From JAKAXS01 sp965279065 (GTDB lineage Bacteria > Pseudomonadota > Alphaproteobacteria > Rhizobiales > Hyphomicrobiaceae), in contig OZ257134.1 in NCBI GenBank assembly GCA_965279065.1, forward strand, positions 1,240,001 to 1,304,000: a stretch of 64,000 nt of DNA, given 5' to 3'. Under the pieces are notes generated by a model that saw nothing but the letters and a program-made list of their open reading frames with translations, searched no databases and was not told the DNA's origin. Made by a program: the position numbers and the translations under genes. This document shows positions 42,352 to 50,731 of the stretch, piece by piece (the first letter of the stretch is position 1; each line of letters begins with the position of its first letter).

Positions 42352-43601
42352 TGAGCGGTCTCTCGTTACAGGGTCTGGGCGCCACGCATCATGCCGCTCC
42401 CCACCGTTGGCTGTCCATCGTCGGCATTGGCGAGGATGGCCTGGACGGTGTCAGTGCGACCGGCCGCCGCCTTATCGCCGACGCCGACCTCGTCATCGGC
42501 GGCAAGCGTCAGCTCGCCATGGCCGCCGAACTGATCAAGACGCCCATGATCTGGCCGAGCCCGCTGCTCAACGCCGTGCCGCACATTCTGGCGCAGCGCG
42601 GCCGCGCCGTCTGCATTTTGGCGACCGGCGATCCCTTCAGCTACGGTATCGGCGCCACGCTGTCCGCCCACATCGCCGCCGACGAGATCGTCTGTCTGCC
42701 TGCACCCTCCGCCTTCAGCCTGGCGGCAGCGCGCCTGGCCTGGCCGCTGCAGACGACGACCTGCCTCAGCGTTCACGGCCGTCCGCTCGAACTCCTCATT
42801 CCGCATCTGCAACCTGGCACTCGTCTGCTGGCGCTGTCGTGGGATGCACGCACGCCCGCCGACGTCGCCGAGCTCTTGATCGCACGCGGCATGAGTGCCT
42901 CACGCATCACCGTGCTGGAACGCATGGGAGGCCCGCACGAGCGCATTCGCACCAGCGACGCCGTGTCGGCAGCCTTCACCGACGTCGATGCCCTGAACAC
43001 GCTGGCCATCGAGGTCGCGGCCGTTCCCGGCGCCCGCATCGTGGCGTTGAGCCAGGGCCTTGCCGACGACCTCTTCGAACACACCGGTCAGATCACCAAG
43101 CGCGAAGTCCGCGCCGTCACGCTGTCCTCGCTCGCCCCGCTGCGTGGCGAGCTGTTGTGGGACATCGGCGCCGGCTCCGGCTCCGTCGGCATCGAGTGGA
43201 TGCTCGCGCACCCGGAGAACCGCGCCATCGCCATAGAACCGCGCGCTGACCGCATCGCGCTTTGCGCCCGCAACGCCGCCGCGCTGGGCGTACCGGACCT
43301 GCGCATCGTCGCCGGTCGCGCGCCCGAGGCGCTCGCCGATCTACCGCAACCCCACGCCATCTTCATCGGCGGCGGTGGCGATGACGATGTCCTCGACGCC
43401 GCGATCGCCGCTCTGCCCGTCAACGGCCGCCTCGTCGCAAATGCCGTCACGCTGGAAACCGAAGCGCGCCTCGTCGCCCACCACGCGTCTCTCGGCGGCA
43501 CGCTCACCCGCATCGAGATCTCGCGCGCCGAAGCTGTCGGCGGCTTCACCGGCTGGCGGGCCGCGATGCCAGTCACGCAATGGCTCTGGGTGAAGCCATG
43601 A
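42351..43601 (+). CDS. cobL: Precorrin-6Y C5,15-methyltransferase (decarboxylating), CbiE-CbiT fusion
   Basis: About 416 residues from ATG 42351, with GGAAGGGGGAC upstream (inside cobK). Residues about 15-215 are a CbiE-type methylase (LSIVGIGEDGLDGVSATGRR, AVCILATGDPFSYGIG, CLPAPSAFSLAAARL). Residues about 225-416 are a CbiT domain with ELLWDIGAGSGSVGIEWML as the SAM site and AIFIGGGGDDDVLDAAI. It methylates C5 and C15 and decarboxylates ring C. The stop overlaps the next ATG by four bases. Confidence 0.95.
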   Translation: MSGLSLQGLGATHHAAPHRWLSIVGIGEDGLDGVSATGRRLIADADLVIGGKRQLAMAAELIKTPMIWPSPLLNAVPHILAQRGRAVCILATGDPFSYGIGATLSAHIAADEIVCLPAPSAFSLAAARLAWPLQTTTCLSVHGRPLELLIPHLQPGTRLLALSWDARTPADVAELLIARGMSASRITVLERMGGPHERIRTSDAVSAAFTDVDALNTLAIEVAAVPGARIVALSQGLADDLFEHTGQITKREVRAVTLSSLAPLRGELLWDIGAGSGSVGIEWMLAHPENRAIAIEPRADRIALCARNAAALGVPDLRIVAGRAPEALADLPQPHAIFIGGGGDDDVLDAAIAALPVNGRLVANAVTLETEARLVAHHASLGGTLTRIEISRAEAVGGFTGWRAAMPVTQWLWVKP

Positions 43602-44044
43602 TCGTCGCCGGTATAGGAACTCGCAAAGGTGTCGACGCCGCCGAAGTCGTGGCCCTGATTGAACGTGCACTCGCCGAGGCCCAAATCGATCGCTCGCGGC
43701 TGACCGCCATCGCGACTGCCGCCGGCAAGGTCGAGGAGCCGGGCATCGTTTCGGCTGCCGCGCAGCTCGGACTTCCGCTGTTGCCGATGTCCAACGATGC
43801 CATGCAGGCCGAGCTGGGCGGCGTCACCGAGTCCTCCTGCTCCGCTCGAATCTTCGGCGTGTCCTCCGTCTCCGAAGCCTCCGCCTTGGCCGCGGCCGGG
43901 CAGGGCAGCGAACTCATTCTGCCTCGCATCAAATCCGCCCGCACGACCTGCGCACTGGCAAGAAGCGTAACCGTCGATCGACCGGATCAGACCCATGGGT
44001 CTGACCTCATCCGCGACACGTCAGAGAACGGCGGCCCACGATGA
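43598..44044 (+). CDS. cobE: CobE / CbiG C-terminal-like cobalamin biosynthesis protein
   Basis: A 148-residue protein from ATG 43598. Family signature: IVAGIGTRKGVDAAEVVALI, then LTAIATAAGKVEEPGIVSAA, GLPLLPMSNDAMQAE, TESSCSARIFGVSSVSEASA and LILPRIKSARTTCALARS. The role in the aerobic pathway is not settled. The last 19 or so residues, DQTHGSDLIRDTSENGGPR, are encoded around an 18-base palindrome (43987-44004) of the same family that is found in cobN, so the native C-terminus may have been replaced or extended by the repeat. It overlaps both neighbours by four bases. Confidence 0.88.
   Translation: MIVAGIGTRKGVDAAEVVALIERALAEAQIDRSRLTAIATAAGKVEEPGIVSAAAQLGLPLLPMSNDAMQAELGGVTESSCSARIFGVSSVSEASALAAAGQGSELILPRIKSARTTCALARSVTVDRPDQTHGSDLIRDTSENGGPR
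43987..44004. repeat. Palindrome inside the end of cobE
   Basis: TCAGACCCATGGGTCTGA is a perfect 18-base palindrome, the core of the 26-base palindrome at 35305-35330 in cobN. It is read in the same phase, giving QTHGSD in both proteins. The outer bases (GGA on the left, CCTC on the right) have diverged. Confidence 0.92.
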
Positions 44045-44802
44045 CCGTCCACTTCATCGGCGCCGGCCCTGGCGCGCCTGATCTCATCACCGTGCGTGGC
44101 CGCGATCTCATCGCTCGCTGCCCGGTCTGCCTCTACGCCGGCTCGCTCGTGCCAGCCGCGCTTCTCGACTATTGTCCGCCGAATGCCCGCATCGTCGATA
44201 CCGCGCCGCTGTCGCTGGATGAAATCGTCGCCGAATTTCTGACGGCCCACGCCGCCGGTCACGACATCGCCCGCCTCCATTCCGGTGACATCTCGATCTG
44301 GAGCGCCGCGGGCGAGCAGATGCGCCGCCTGCGCGATCTCGACATTCCTTACACGATGACGCCCGGTGTGCCCGCGTTCGCCGCCGCAGCCTCCGCGCTG
44401 GGCCGCGAACTGACGCTGCCGGAAGTCTCGCAAAGCCTGGTGCTGACTCGCACCGGCGGTCGCGCCTCGTCCATGCCGCCGGGCGAAACGCTCGAAGCCT
44501 TCGCCCGCACCGGTGCGACGCTGGCCGTGCACCTGTCCATCCACGCTCTCGACCGTGTCGTCAGCGAACTCGTGCCGCACTACGGCGAAGACTGTGCCTG
44601 CGCCATCGTCTTCCGCGCCAGCTGGCCGGACGAACGCATCCTGCGCGGCACGCTCGCCACCATCGGCCAATCGATCGCCGCCGCCCCCATGGAGCGCACC
44701 GCCCTGATCCTCGTCGGCCGCGTGCTTGCAGCCGAAGACTTCCGCGAAAGCGCGCTTTACGACGTCGACTATCGCCGCCGCTACCGTGGAGGCGAACAGT
44801 GA
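44041..44802 (+). CDS. cobM: Precorrin-4 C11-methyltransferase
   Basis: A 253-residue tetrapyrrole methylase opening VHFIGAGPGAPDLITVRGRD. It has CPVCLYAGSLVPAALLDYCP, IARLHSGDISIWSAAGEQM, PYTMTPGVPAFAAAASALG and VLTRTGGRASSMPPGE, which are CobM/CbiF features. It methylates precorrin-4 at C11. Four-base overlaps couple it to cobE and cobA. Confidence 0.96.
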   Translation: MTVHFIGAGPGAPDLITVRGRDLIARCPVCLYAGSLVPAALLDYCPPNARIVDTAPLSLDEIVAEFLTAHAAGHDIARLHSGDISIWSAAGEQMRRLRDLDIPYTMTPGVPAFAAAASALGRELTLPEVSQSLVLTRTGGRASSMPPGETLEAFARTGATLAVHLSIHALDRVVSELVPHYGEDCACAIVFRASWPDERILRGTLATIGQSIAAAPMERTALILVGRVLAAEDFRESALYDVDYRRRYRGGEQ

Positions 44803-45599
44803 AGAAGGGCAAGATCCATCCTGAGTTCGAGCCGGGAACCGTATGGCTCACCGGCGCCGGCCCGGGCGATCCCGGTCTCCTGACGCTGCACGCTCTGCAT
44901 GCCCTGCAGAATGCCGACATCATCGTCTATGACGCGCTCGTCTCCGAAGCCGTCCTCGCCTTCGCTCGCGACGGCGTCACGCTCGAATACGCCGGCAAAC
45001 GCGGCGGCCGCCCTTCGGCCAAGCAGACCGACATCTCGCTGCGGCTCGTCGAGCTTGCGCGCGAAGGCAAGCGTGTCCTGCGCCTCAAGGGCGGCGACCC
45101 ATTCGTTTTCGGCCGCGGTGGCGAGGAAGCCTTGGTGCTCACGGACGCCGGCATTCCCTTCCGCGTCATTCCCGGCATCACCTCGGGTCTCGCCGCGCTG
45201 ACCATGGCCGGCATCCCCGCCACGACACGCACGACGAACCACGCCGTCATTCTCGCCACCGGCCATCCCGCCGACGCCGACCACCCGGCCGATTGGGCCG
45301 CACTCGCACGTAGCGGCCAGCCGCTTGTCCTCTACATGGCGCGCCGCAACCTGGCACAGATCGCCGAAGTGCTGATCGCCAACGGCCTGGCCGCCGAGAC
45401 GCCCGTCGCCGTCATCGTCGAAGCCACCACGCCGCGCGCGCGCATCATCGAGACGCACCTGGCCGAAGCCGCCGGCGACATGACGGCCGCCGACATCGAC
45501 ACGCCCGCCATCGTCGCCATCGGCAGTATCGTCGGACTTCGTGCCCAGCTCGCGCCCCAGCTGCAGACCAACTGGCCGGCGACGGAGAGCGAGACATGA
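44799..45599 (+). CDS. cobA: Uroporphyrinogen-III C-methyltransferase
   Basis: A 266-residue SUMT starting at GTG 44799 (GTGA overlap with cobM). Signatures: VWLTGAGPGDPGLLTLHALH, RGGRPSAKQTDISLRLVELA, RVLRLKGGDPFVFGRGGEEA and VIPGITSGLAALTMAGIPAT. It makes precorrin-2, the branch point from heme to corrin and siroheme. There is no fused CysG-type dehydrogenase/chelatase domain, consistent with dedicated use in cobalamin synthesis. Confidence 0.96.
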   Translation: MKKGKIHPEFEPGTVWLTGAGPGDPGLLTLHALHALQNADIIVYDALVSEAVLAFARDGVTLEYAGKRGGRPSAKQTDISLRLVELAREGKRVLRLKGGDPFVFGRGGEEALVLTDAGIPFRVIPGITSGLAALTMAGIPATTRTTNHAVILATGHPADADHPADWAALARSGQPLVLYMARRNLAQIAEVLIANGLAAETPVAVIVEATTPRARIIETHLAEAAGDMTAADIDTPAIVAIGSIVGLRAQLAPQLQTNWPATESET

Positions 45600-46945
45600 G
45601 CGCGACCGTAAGCGCCAAGGGGTTCCTCATCGCCGCCCCCCGCTCCGGCAGCGGCAAGACCGTCGTGACGCTGGGTCTGATGCGCGCCCTGACACAGCGC
45701 GGCCTCGCAGTCGCGGGCGCCAAGTGCGGTCCCGACTACATCGACCCCGCCTTCCACGAAGCCGCAACCGGCCGCCAAAGCCTCAACCTAGACAGCTGGG
45801 CCATGTCGCCCGCTCTGCTGCAATCCTTGGCCGCCGCCACGGCCCGGTCCGCGTCCCACGTGCTCGTTGAAGCCCACATGGGCCTGTTTGACGGCGTCCC
45901 GGGCGCGCCTGGCGCCACCGGATCGAGCGCCGACATCGCCGCCGTCCTCAGCCTGCCGGTTCTGCTGGTGCTCGACGTCAGCGGCCAGTCGCAGACCGCC
46001 GGCGCCGTTGCACTTGGCTGCGCCACTTTTGACAAGCGCCTGACGGTGGCCGGCGTCATCCTCAACAAGTGCGGCAGCGATCGCCACATCCGCCTGTCCA
46101 CACAGGCCATCGAGCAGGTCGGCTTGCCGGTCGTCGGCGCCATACCGCGCACCGAAGGCCTCAACATGATGGAGCGACATCTGGGTTTGGTGCAGGCCCG
46201 CGAAGTCGGCTCCCTCGATGCGCGGCTCGATCATCTGGCCGGCATCATCGCCAGGCATGTCGACATCGACCGCGTGATCGAACTGTCGCGTCCCTTGCTG
46301 CTCGCGCCGTCGCAGACGGTCGACGCCGCGTTGCCGCCACCCGGCCAGCGCATCGCACTCGCCGACGATGCGGCGTTCTCCTTCATCTATCCGCATGTGC
46401 TGAACGGCTGGCGCGCGGCTGGCGCCGAGATCCACGCCTTCTCGCCTCTGCAGGACGATGCTCCGTCCGAGTCGGCCGACGTCTGCTGGCTGCCCGGCGG
46501 CTATCCCGAACTCTACGCCGCCGAATTGGCCGCTCGCCCACGCTTCCTCGACAGCCTGCGCGCCTTTGCGCAGACGCGTCCGGTGCATGGCGAGTGCGGC
46601 GGCTACATGGTGCTTGGCGAAGCCCTCCAGACCGCCGACGGCGAGACCCACCGGATGGCCGGCCTGCTGGGCCACGCCACCAGCTTCGCCAAACGCAAGC
46701 TTCACCTCGGCTACCGCGACATCACCTTGTCGGCGCCAGGGCCCCTCGGCACGCCCGGCACGCATCTGCGCGGCCACGAGTTCCACTACGCCAGCGTCAC
46801 GGCACTCGGCGACGATGCGCCGTTTGCCACCGCGATCGACGCCTACGGCAACGATGTCGGTAACGTCGGCGGCCGGCGTGGCAACGTCTCCGGCAGCTTC
46901 TTTCACGCCATCGCTCGGGCCGCAGCGGGAGTGGCCGCGCCATGA
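45596..46945 (+). CDS. cobB: Hydrogenobyrinate/cobyrinate a,c-diamide synthase
   Basis: A 449-residue amidase. The N-terminal P-loop is in LIAAPRSGSGKTVVTLGLM, followed by AKCGPDYIDPAFHEAATGR and LVEAHMGLFDGVPG. The C-terminal GATase domain has CWLPGGYPELYAAELA and PVHGECGGYMVLGEAL, with the nucleophilic Cys, and HEFHYASVTALGDD. It amidates side chains a and c before cobalt insertion. It overlaps cobA and bluB by four bases each. Confidence 0.96.
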   Translation: MSATVSAKGFLIAAPRSGSGKTVVTLGLMRALTQRGLAVAGAKCGPDYIDPAFHEAATGRQSLNLDSWAMSPALLQSLAAATARSASHVLVEAHMGLFDGVPGAPGATGSSADIAAVLSLPVLLVLDVSGQSQTAGAVALGCATFDKRLTVAGVILNKCGSDRHIRLSTQAIEQVGLPVVGAIPRTEGLNMMERHLGLVQAREVGSLDARLDHLAGIIARHVDIDRVIELSRPLLLAPSQTVDAALPPPGQRIALADDAAFSFIYPHVLNGWRAAGAEIHAFSPLQDDAPSESADVCWLPGGYPELYAAELAARPRFLDSLRAFAQTRPVHGECGGYMVLGEALQTADGETHRMAGLLGHATSFAKRKLHLGYRDITLSAPGPLGTPGTHLRGHEFHYASVTALGDDAPFATAIDAYGNDVGNVGGRRGNVSGSFFHAIARAAAGVAAP

Positions 46946-47586
46946 GCGGCAAGACTGGCGCCTTCGATCCCGACTTCGCCGCCGACCTGACGCGCCTGTT
47001 CGCCTGGCGGCGCGACGTGCGCCGCTTTCGCACGGAGCCTGTTGCGCGCGAAATTCTCGATGAGTGCCTCGCCGCGGCCGAGCTGGCACCCTCGGTCGGC
47101 AACAGCCAGCCCTGGCGCTGGGTGGACGTCCAATCCGCCGCCGCGCGCCAGGCCGTGCGCGACAGCTTCGCGGCCTGCAACGCCGACGCGCTGCGCGGCT
47201 ACGCCGGCGCGCAGGCCGAACTTTACGCCGGCCTCAAGCTGGAGGGCCTCGACGCCGCTCCGGTCCAACTCGCAGTATTCTGTGACCGCGCCACGCAACA
47301 GGGCTCCGGACTCGGTCGCCGCACGATGCCCGAGATGCTCGACTATTCCACCGTTACCGCCGTACACACCTTCTGGCTCGCAGCCCGCGCCCGTGGCGTT
47401 GGTGTTGGCTGGGTCTCGATCCTGGACCCTGCCGCGGTTACCGCCGCCCTTGCCGTTCCCGACACGTGGAGCCTGGTGGCGTATCTCTGCGTCGGCTGGC
47501 CATCGGAAGAGCATCTCGATCCCGAGCTGGAGCGTCACGGCTGGCAGCCACGATCGGCTGCGCCCGATCGCTTGCTGAAGCGCTAG
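46942..47586 (+). CDS. bluB: 5,6-dimethylbenzimidazole synthase
   Basis: A 214-residue nitroreductase-fold enzyme. RLFAWRRDVRRFRTEPV opens the FMN site, then LAPSVGNSQPWRWVDV, CDRATQQGSGLGRRTMPEML, DYSTVTAVHTFWLAARARGV and VGWVSILDP follow, as in BluB. It cleaves FMNH2 with O2 to form the lower ligand of B12. It is the last gene of the operon, and its stop overlaps the stop of the convergent GAF-PAS gene. The organism can therefore make its own lower ligand. Confidence 0.95.
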   Translation: MSGKTGAFDPDFAADLTRLFAWRRDVRRFRTEPVAREILDECLAAAELAPSVGNSQPWRWVDVQSAAARQAVRDSFAACNADALRGYAGAQAELYAGLKLEGLDAAPVQLAVFCDRATQQGSGLGRRTMPEMLDYSTVTAVHTFWLAARARGVGVGWVSILDPAAVTAALAVPDTWSLVAYLCVGWPSEEHLDPELERHGWQPRSAAPDRLLKR

Positions 47587-48494
47587 ATCGATCCCGGATA
47601 GGACGGATCGATCGTGCTTGAGACGCCGCAAAGCTTCGTCACGACGCCACGGCTGTCGCGCACGACGTCGGCCCGCAGGTCGAGCCAGTGCACGCTGCCG
47701 TCAGCCCAGAGGACGCGGCACGCCAGGCTGAAGTCTTCGCCGTTATCCGCCGCCTTCGTGACGCTGGCGCGAAGCGCCTCGCGGTCTTCCGGATGCAGCT
47801 GGTTGATGAACTCGCCGTAGCTGAAGCGGCCGTCGCGCGCGCGCCCCATCTGTTGCTTGAAGATCAGCGATGTCGAAAACTCGCAGCTCGCGGTATCGAG
47901 TGTCCAAGCGCCGACGCCGCCGACCTCGTGCGCCCGCAGCGCCCGCACTTCGGCGTGCACGAGCATCGACCGCATGTGCACCATGCTCACGACAGGGATG
48001 GTCACGCGCGCTAACAGCTCGAGCAGACCGAGCGTCTCGCAGTCGAACGTGCGCTTCGTCGACCAGTAGGCGCCGATCGCTCCCATCGGCTCGGCCCCAA
48101 TCGGCACCATCACCAGGCTGCGCACGAACGTCGGTTCGTACGCCGCGACCGGAATGCGCGGATCGGCATAGACATCCGGCACGATCGCCGTCGTCGCGTT
48201 CAACATCGACCAGCCAGAGATGCACGCGCTCATCGGAAAGCGCTGGCCCTTCCACAGCGGACCGATGGCATCTTCCTCGACGTAGTGGCACTGCCCGCCC
48301 TCGCGCAGCACGAACGCGACGCCATCGGCGCCCACGAGAGAACGGGCCGCTTGCGCCACGTAGGCAGCAACTTCGCTGAAATCTTCTGCCGTCGACAGCC
48401 TCTCGACGACGTGACTGATCTCCAGCCAGCGGGCATCGGCCGCCGCCTCCTGACGGTCGCCATCTTTCCGTAGGGTGGAAGACAGGTAGGACAT
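47583..48494 (-). CDS. GAF-PAS sensory protein without output domain
   Basis: A 303-residue soluble protein. A GAF domain at about 28-165 (FSEVAAYVAQAARSLVGADG, RFPMSACISGWSMLNATTAI, VRSLVMVPIGAEPMGAIGAY) is followed by a PAS domain of the PAS_3 type at about 190-290 (HPEDREALRASVTKAADNGE, CRVLWADGSVHWLDLRADVV). No kinase, cyclase or DNA-binding domain follows: after the PAS domain the protein ends in CGVSSTIDPSYPG. It may have lost its kinase or act as a partner subunit. Convergent with bluB with a four-base 3' overlap. Confidence 0.87.
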   Translation of the reverse strand: MSYLSSTLRKDGDRQEAAADARWLEISHVVERLSTAEDFSEVAAYVAQAARSLVGADGVAFVLREGGQCHYVEEDAIGPLWKGQRFPMSACISGWSMLNATTAIVPDVYADPRIPVAAYEPTFVRSLVMVPIGAEPMGAIGAYWSTKRTFDCETLGLLELLARVTIPVVSMVHMRSMLVHAEVRALRAHEVGGVGAWTLDTASCEFSTSLIFKQQMGRARDGRFSYGEFINQLHPEDREALRASVTKAADNGEDFSLACRVLWADGSVHWLDLRADVVRDSRGVVTKLCGVSSTIDPSYPGSI

Positions 48495-48640
48495 GGCAAT
48501 GATCGGATGAAAATCTATAGATCTGCCACAGGGTCTCGCGGACCGCGCCGCGCGTCAAACAACCCGCCGTTGCACCGTTAAATGCTCCACGGCTTGCAGG
48601 GGTAAAGACGCAATTAATCTGTTGCCGACCGCTCGGGCGA

Positions 48641-49822
48641 TCAGCCGTTGAGCCGCTTCAAGCCCGCCTCGATGTCCGCCTTCAAGTCCCGCACGTCGTC
48701 CAGCCCGATGTGGAAGCGCAGCGCCTGCCCCTCGTCCTGCCATTGTGTTGCAGTGCGATAGGAGCTTGGATTGAAAGGGACCACCAGGCTCTCATAGCCG
48801 CCCCACGAATAGCCCATGCCGAACAGCTCCAGCCCGTCGAGCATCGCCGCGACCGCCTTGGCATCCTTCGTCTTGAGCACGACAGAGAAGAGGCCCGACG
48901 CCCCGAGGAAATCGCGTCGCCATAGCTCGTGTCCCGGATCGCCCGGCAGCGCCGGATACATCACGCGCGCAACCTCCGGGCGCTGCGCCAGCCACAGGGC
49001 GATATCCAGCGCCGACTTCTGATGCCGTTCCAACCGCACGTCCAGCGTCCGCAGCCCGCGCAGGCCCAGGTACGTCTCCTCCGATCCCGGGCACGTCCCG
49101 AGCGTCTCTTTCGCCCGGTCGATGAACTTCGCCGCCCGCTCGTTCGCCGTGATGGCCCCCAGCATCGCGTCGGCGTGCCCGACGATGTACTTCGTCGCTG
49201 CCTGGATCGACACGTCGACCCCATGCACGAATGGTTTGAACAGCAGCGGGCTCGCCCACGTATTGTCCATCAGCAGCCAAAGCTTGTGCTGCCGCGCCAC
49301 CTTGGCGATCGCCGGGATGTCCTGCACCTCCAGCGTTTGCGATCCGGGGCTCTCGGTGAAGATCAGCCGCGTGTTCGGCCGCACGAGCGCTGCGATGCCC
49401 GCGCCGATCAGCGGATCGTAGTACTCAGTCTCCACGCCGAGCTTCTTCAGCATGTAGTCGCAGAACGCCCGCGTCGGCTGATACACGCTGTCGACCATCA
49501 GGATGTGGTCGCCGCTCTCAACGAACGCCAGGATCGCGGTCGTCACGGCCTGGTAGCCAGACGCCGTCAGCGTCGTCACGGCCCCGCCCTCGATCGCCGC
49601 GATCGCCTCCTCGAGCGCCTTTACCGTCGGTGTGCTGCGTCGCCCGTAGGTATAAGGCTGGCGCCGCGCGAACAGCTCCTCCACCGTGGGGAACAGCACC
49701 GTCGACCCGCGATACACTGGCGGATTGACGAACCCGTGCTGCGCCTGCGGATCCCGGCCGCCGTGCACGACCTCCGTCGCCGCGTGGCGTTTGCCCTTGT
49801 CGGTCTTGTCGGAGCGGCTCAT
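48641..49822 (-). CDS. metC: Cystathionine beta-lyase
   Basis: A 393-residue Cys/Met metabolism PLP enzyme. HPxG-like opening is VVHGGRDPQAQHGFVNPPVY, then PYTYGRRSTPTVKALEEAIA, SGYQAVTTAILAFVESGDHI, LLMDNTWASPLLFKPF, and SIQAATKYIVGHADAMLGA, which holds the PLP lysine. It converts cystathionine to homocysteine, pyruvate and ammonia in methionine synthesis. A near-perfect inverted repeat (CGCGGGTCAAG / CTTGACCCCGCG, about 49885-49908) lies upstream in the leader. No SAM-type riboswitch pattern was recognised. Confidence 0.92.
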   Translation of the reverse strand: MSRSDKTDKGKRHAATEVVHGGRDPQAQHGFVNPPVYRGSTVLFPTVEELFARRQPYTYGRRSTPTVKALEEAIAAIEGGAVTTLTASGYQAVTTAILAFVESGDHILMVDSVYQPTRAFCDYMLKKLGVETEYYDPLIGAGIAALVRPNTRLIFTESPGSQTLEVQDIPAIAKVARQHKLWLLMDNTWASPLLFKPFVHGVDVSIQAATKYIVGHADAMLGAITANERAAKFIDRAKETLGTCPGSEETYLGLRGLRTLDVRLERHQKSALDIALWLAQRPEVARVMYPALPGDPGHELWRRDFLGASGLFSVVLKTKDAKAVAAMLDGLELFGMGYSWGGYESLVVPFNPSSYRTATQWQDEGQALRFHIGLDDVRDLKADIEAGLKRLNG

Positions 49823-50056
49823 CGTTAAGTCCTTTGTGGTGACGCAGGTCGCTGTGACCCCAGGCGCTGTGACCTATGTTGCGTCGCGGGTCAAGGCTTG
49901 ACCCCGCGCAGTCGCCGGCTGCAACGTCACCGGGCGCGGTGAGCCTAGCAATGCAGGCTGACGATCGGTGCCGCGATCAAGCGATAGCTCCGGGCCTGCG
50001 TCAATTCGCTAGGTTCCCGAGACACTTAATGACGGCACGGTAGGGAAGGGGACCGC

Positions 50057-50731
50057 ATGCAGCAAGGTTTTGCGATCGACGGCACGCTAGGGCTTCTGCT
50101 GCTCGCCCTGCCGATCGCGTTGGCGGCCCTCGCGGCAATATGGGCGGCTCGCCAATCGCGCACACCACGATCCGCCGCGGCGCCGCCGCAGCGCCTGACG
50201 ACAGAGGGCACAATCGACATGCAACGCGCGCTATCCCCGGTGCCGGCTGGTCCGGCGCCTGACACGGCTGCCGCTTCTCCGGTCGGTCCGCGCCCAATCC
50301 CGGCCAAGCTGCTGACTGAACCGCAGCTGCAGCCTGTGCCGACTCCGGAAACCGCCGCGAACGACCCGGATGCGATGGCCGCAGCCATCGCCCGCTCCGA
50401 GGCCGGGGGCGACAACAACGAGATCGCACACCTCTATATCAAGCAGGCGGTCGCCTACATCGCGGCCGGCAGGCGCGAGGAAGCAGCGTCCCGCCTGCGC
50501 GATGCCATTCGTGTCGCAGCCCTCAACCGCCTGGCCGAACCGCACGCCCTCGCGCGCCTGGAACTGGGCGATCTCTATCTCAGCAACGGCGACCCGACCA
50601 CGGCCTGCGAACAGTGGCAGATCGCCCGCAACCTGTTCCATGATCTGTCCCGCCCCGCCGACCGTGATGACGTCGACAAGCGCATGCTCGGCAATGGCTG
50701 TCCCTCCGACTGGGTGCTGACCGACTTCTGA
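50057..50731 (+). CDS. Membrane-anchored protein of unknown function with TPR-like C-terminus
   Basis: A 224-residue protein. Residues about 9-31 form a membrane helix (GTLGLLLLALPIALAALAAI), then a proline/alanine-rich linker (about 40-105) precedes a helical region. The segments IAHLYIKQAVAYIAAGRREEAASRLRDAI and HALARLELGDLYLSNGDPTTACEQW look like two TPR-type helix pairs. No enzymatic motif was seen. It is convergent with the gene at 50742, ending ten bases away. Confidence 0.75.
   Translation: MQQGFAIDGTLGLLLLALPIALAALAAIWAARQSRTPRSAAAPPQRLTTEGTIDMQRALSPVPAGPAPDTAAASPVGPRPIPAKLLTEPQLQPVPTPETAANDPDAMAAAIARSEAGGDNNEIAHLYIKQAVAYIAAGRREEAASRLRDAIRVAALNRLAEPHALARLELGDLYLSNGDPTTACEQWQIARNLFHDLSRPADRDDVDKRMLGNGCPSDWVLTDF

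Noticed and set aside
49823..50056. A SAM-type riboswitch in the metC leader
   Set aside because: Only a GC-rich inverted repeat and short GCTGTGACC duplications are visible; none of the conserved SAM-I or SAM-II core sequences was found.
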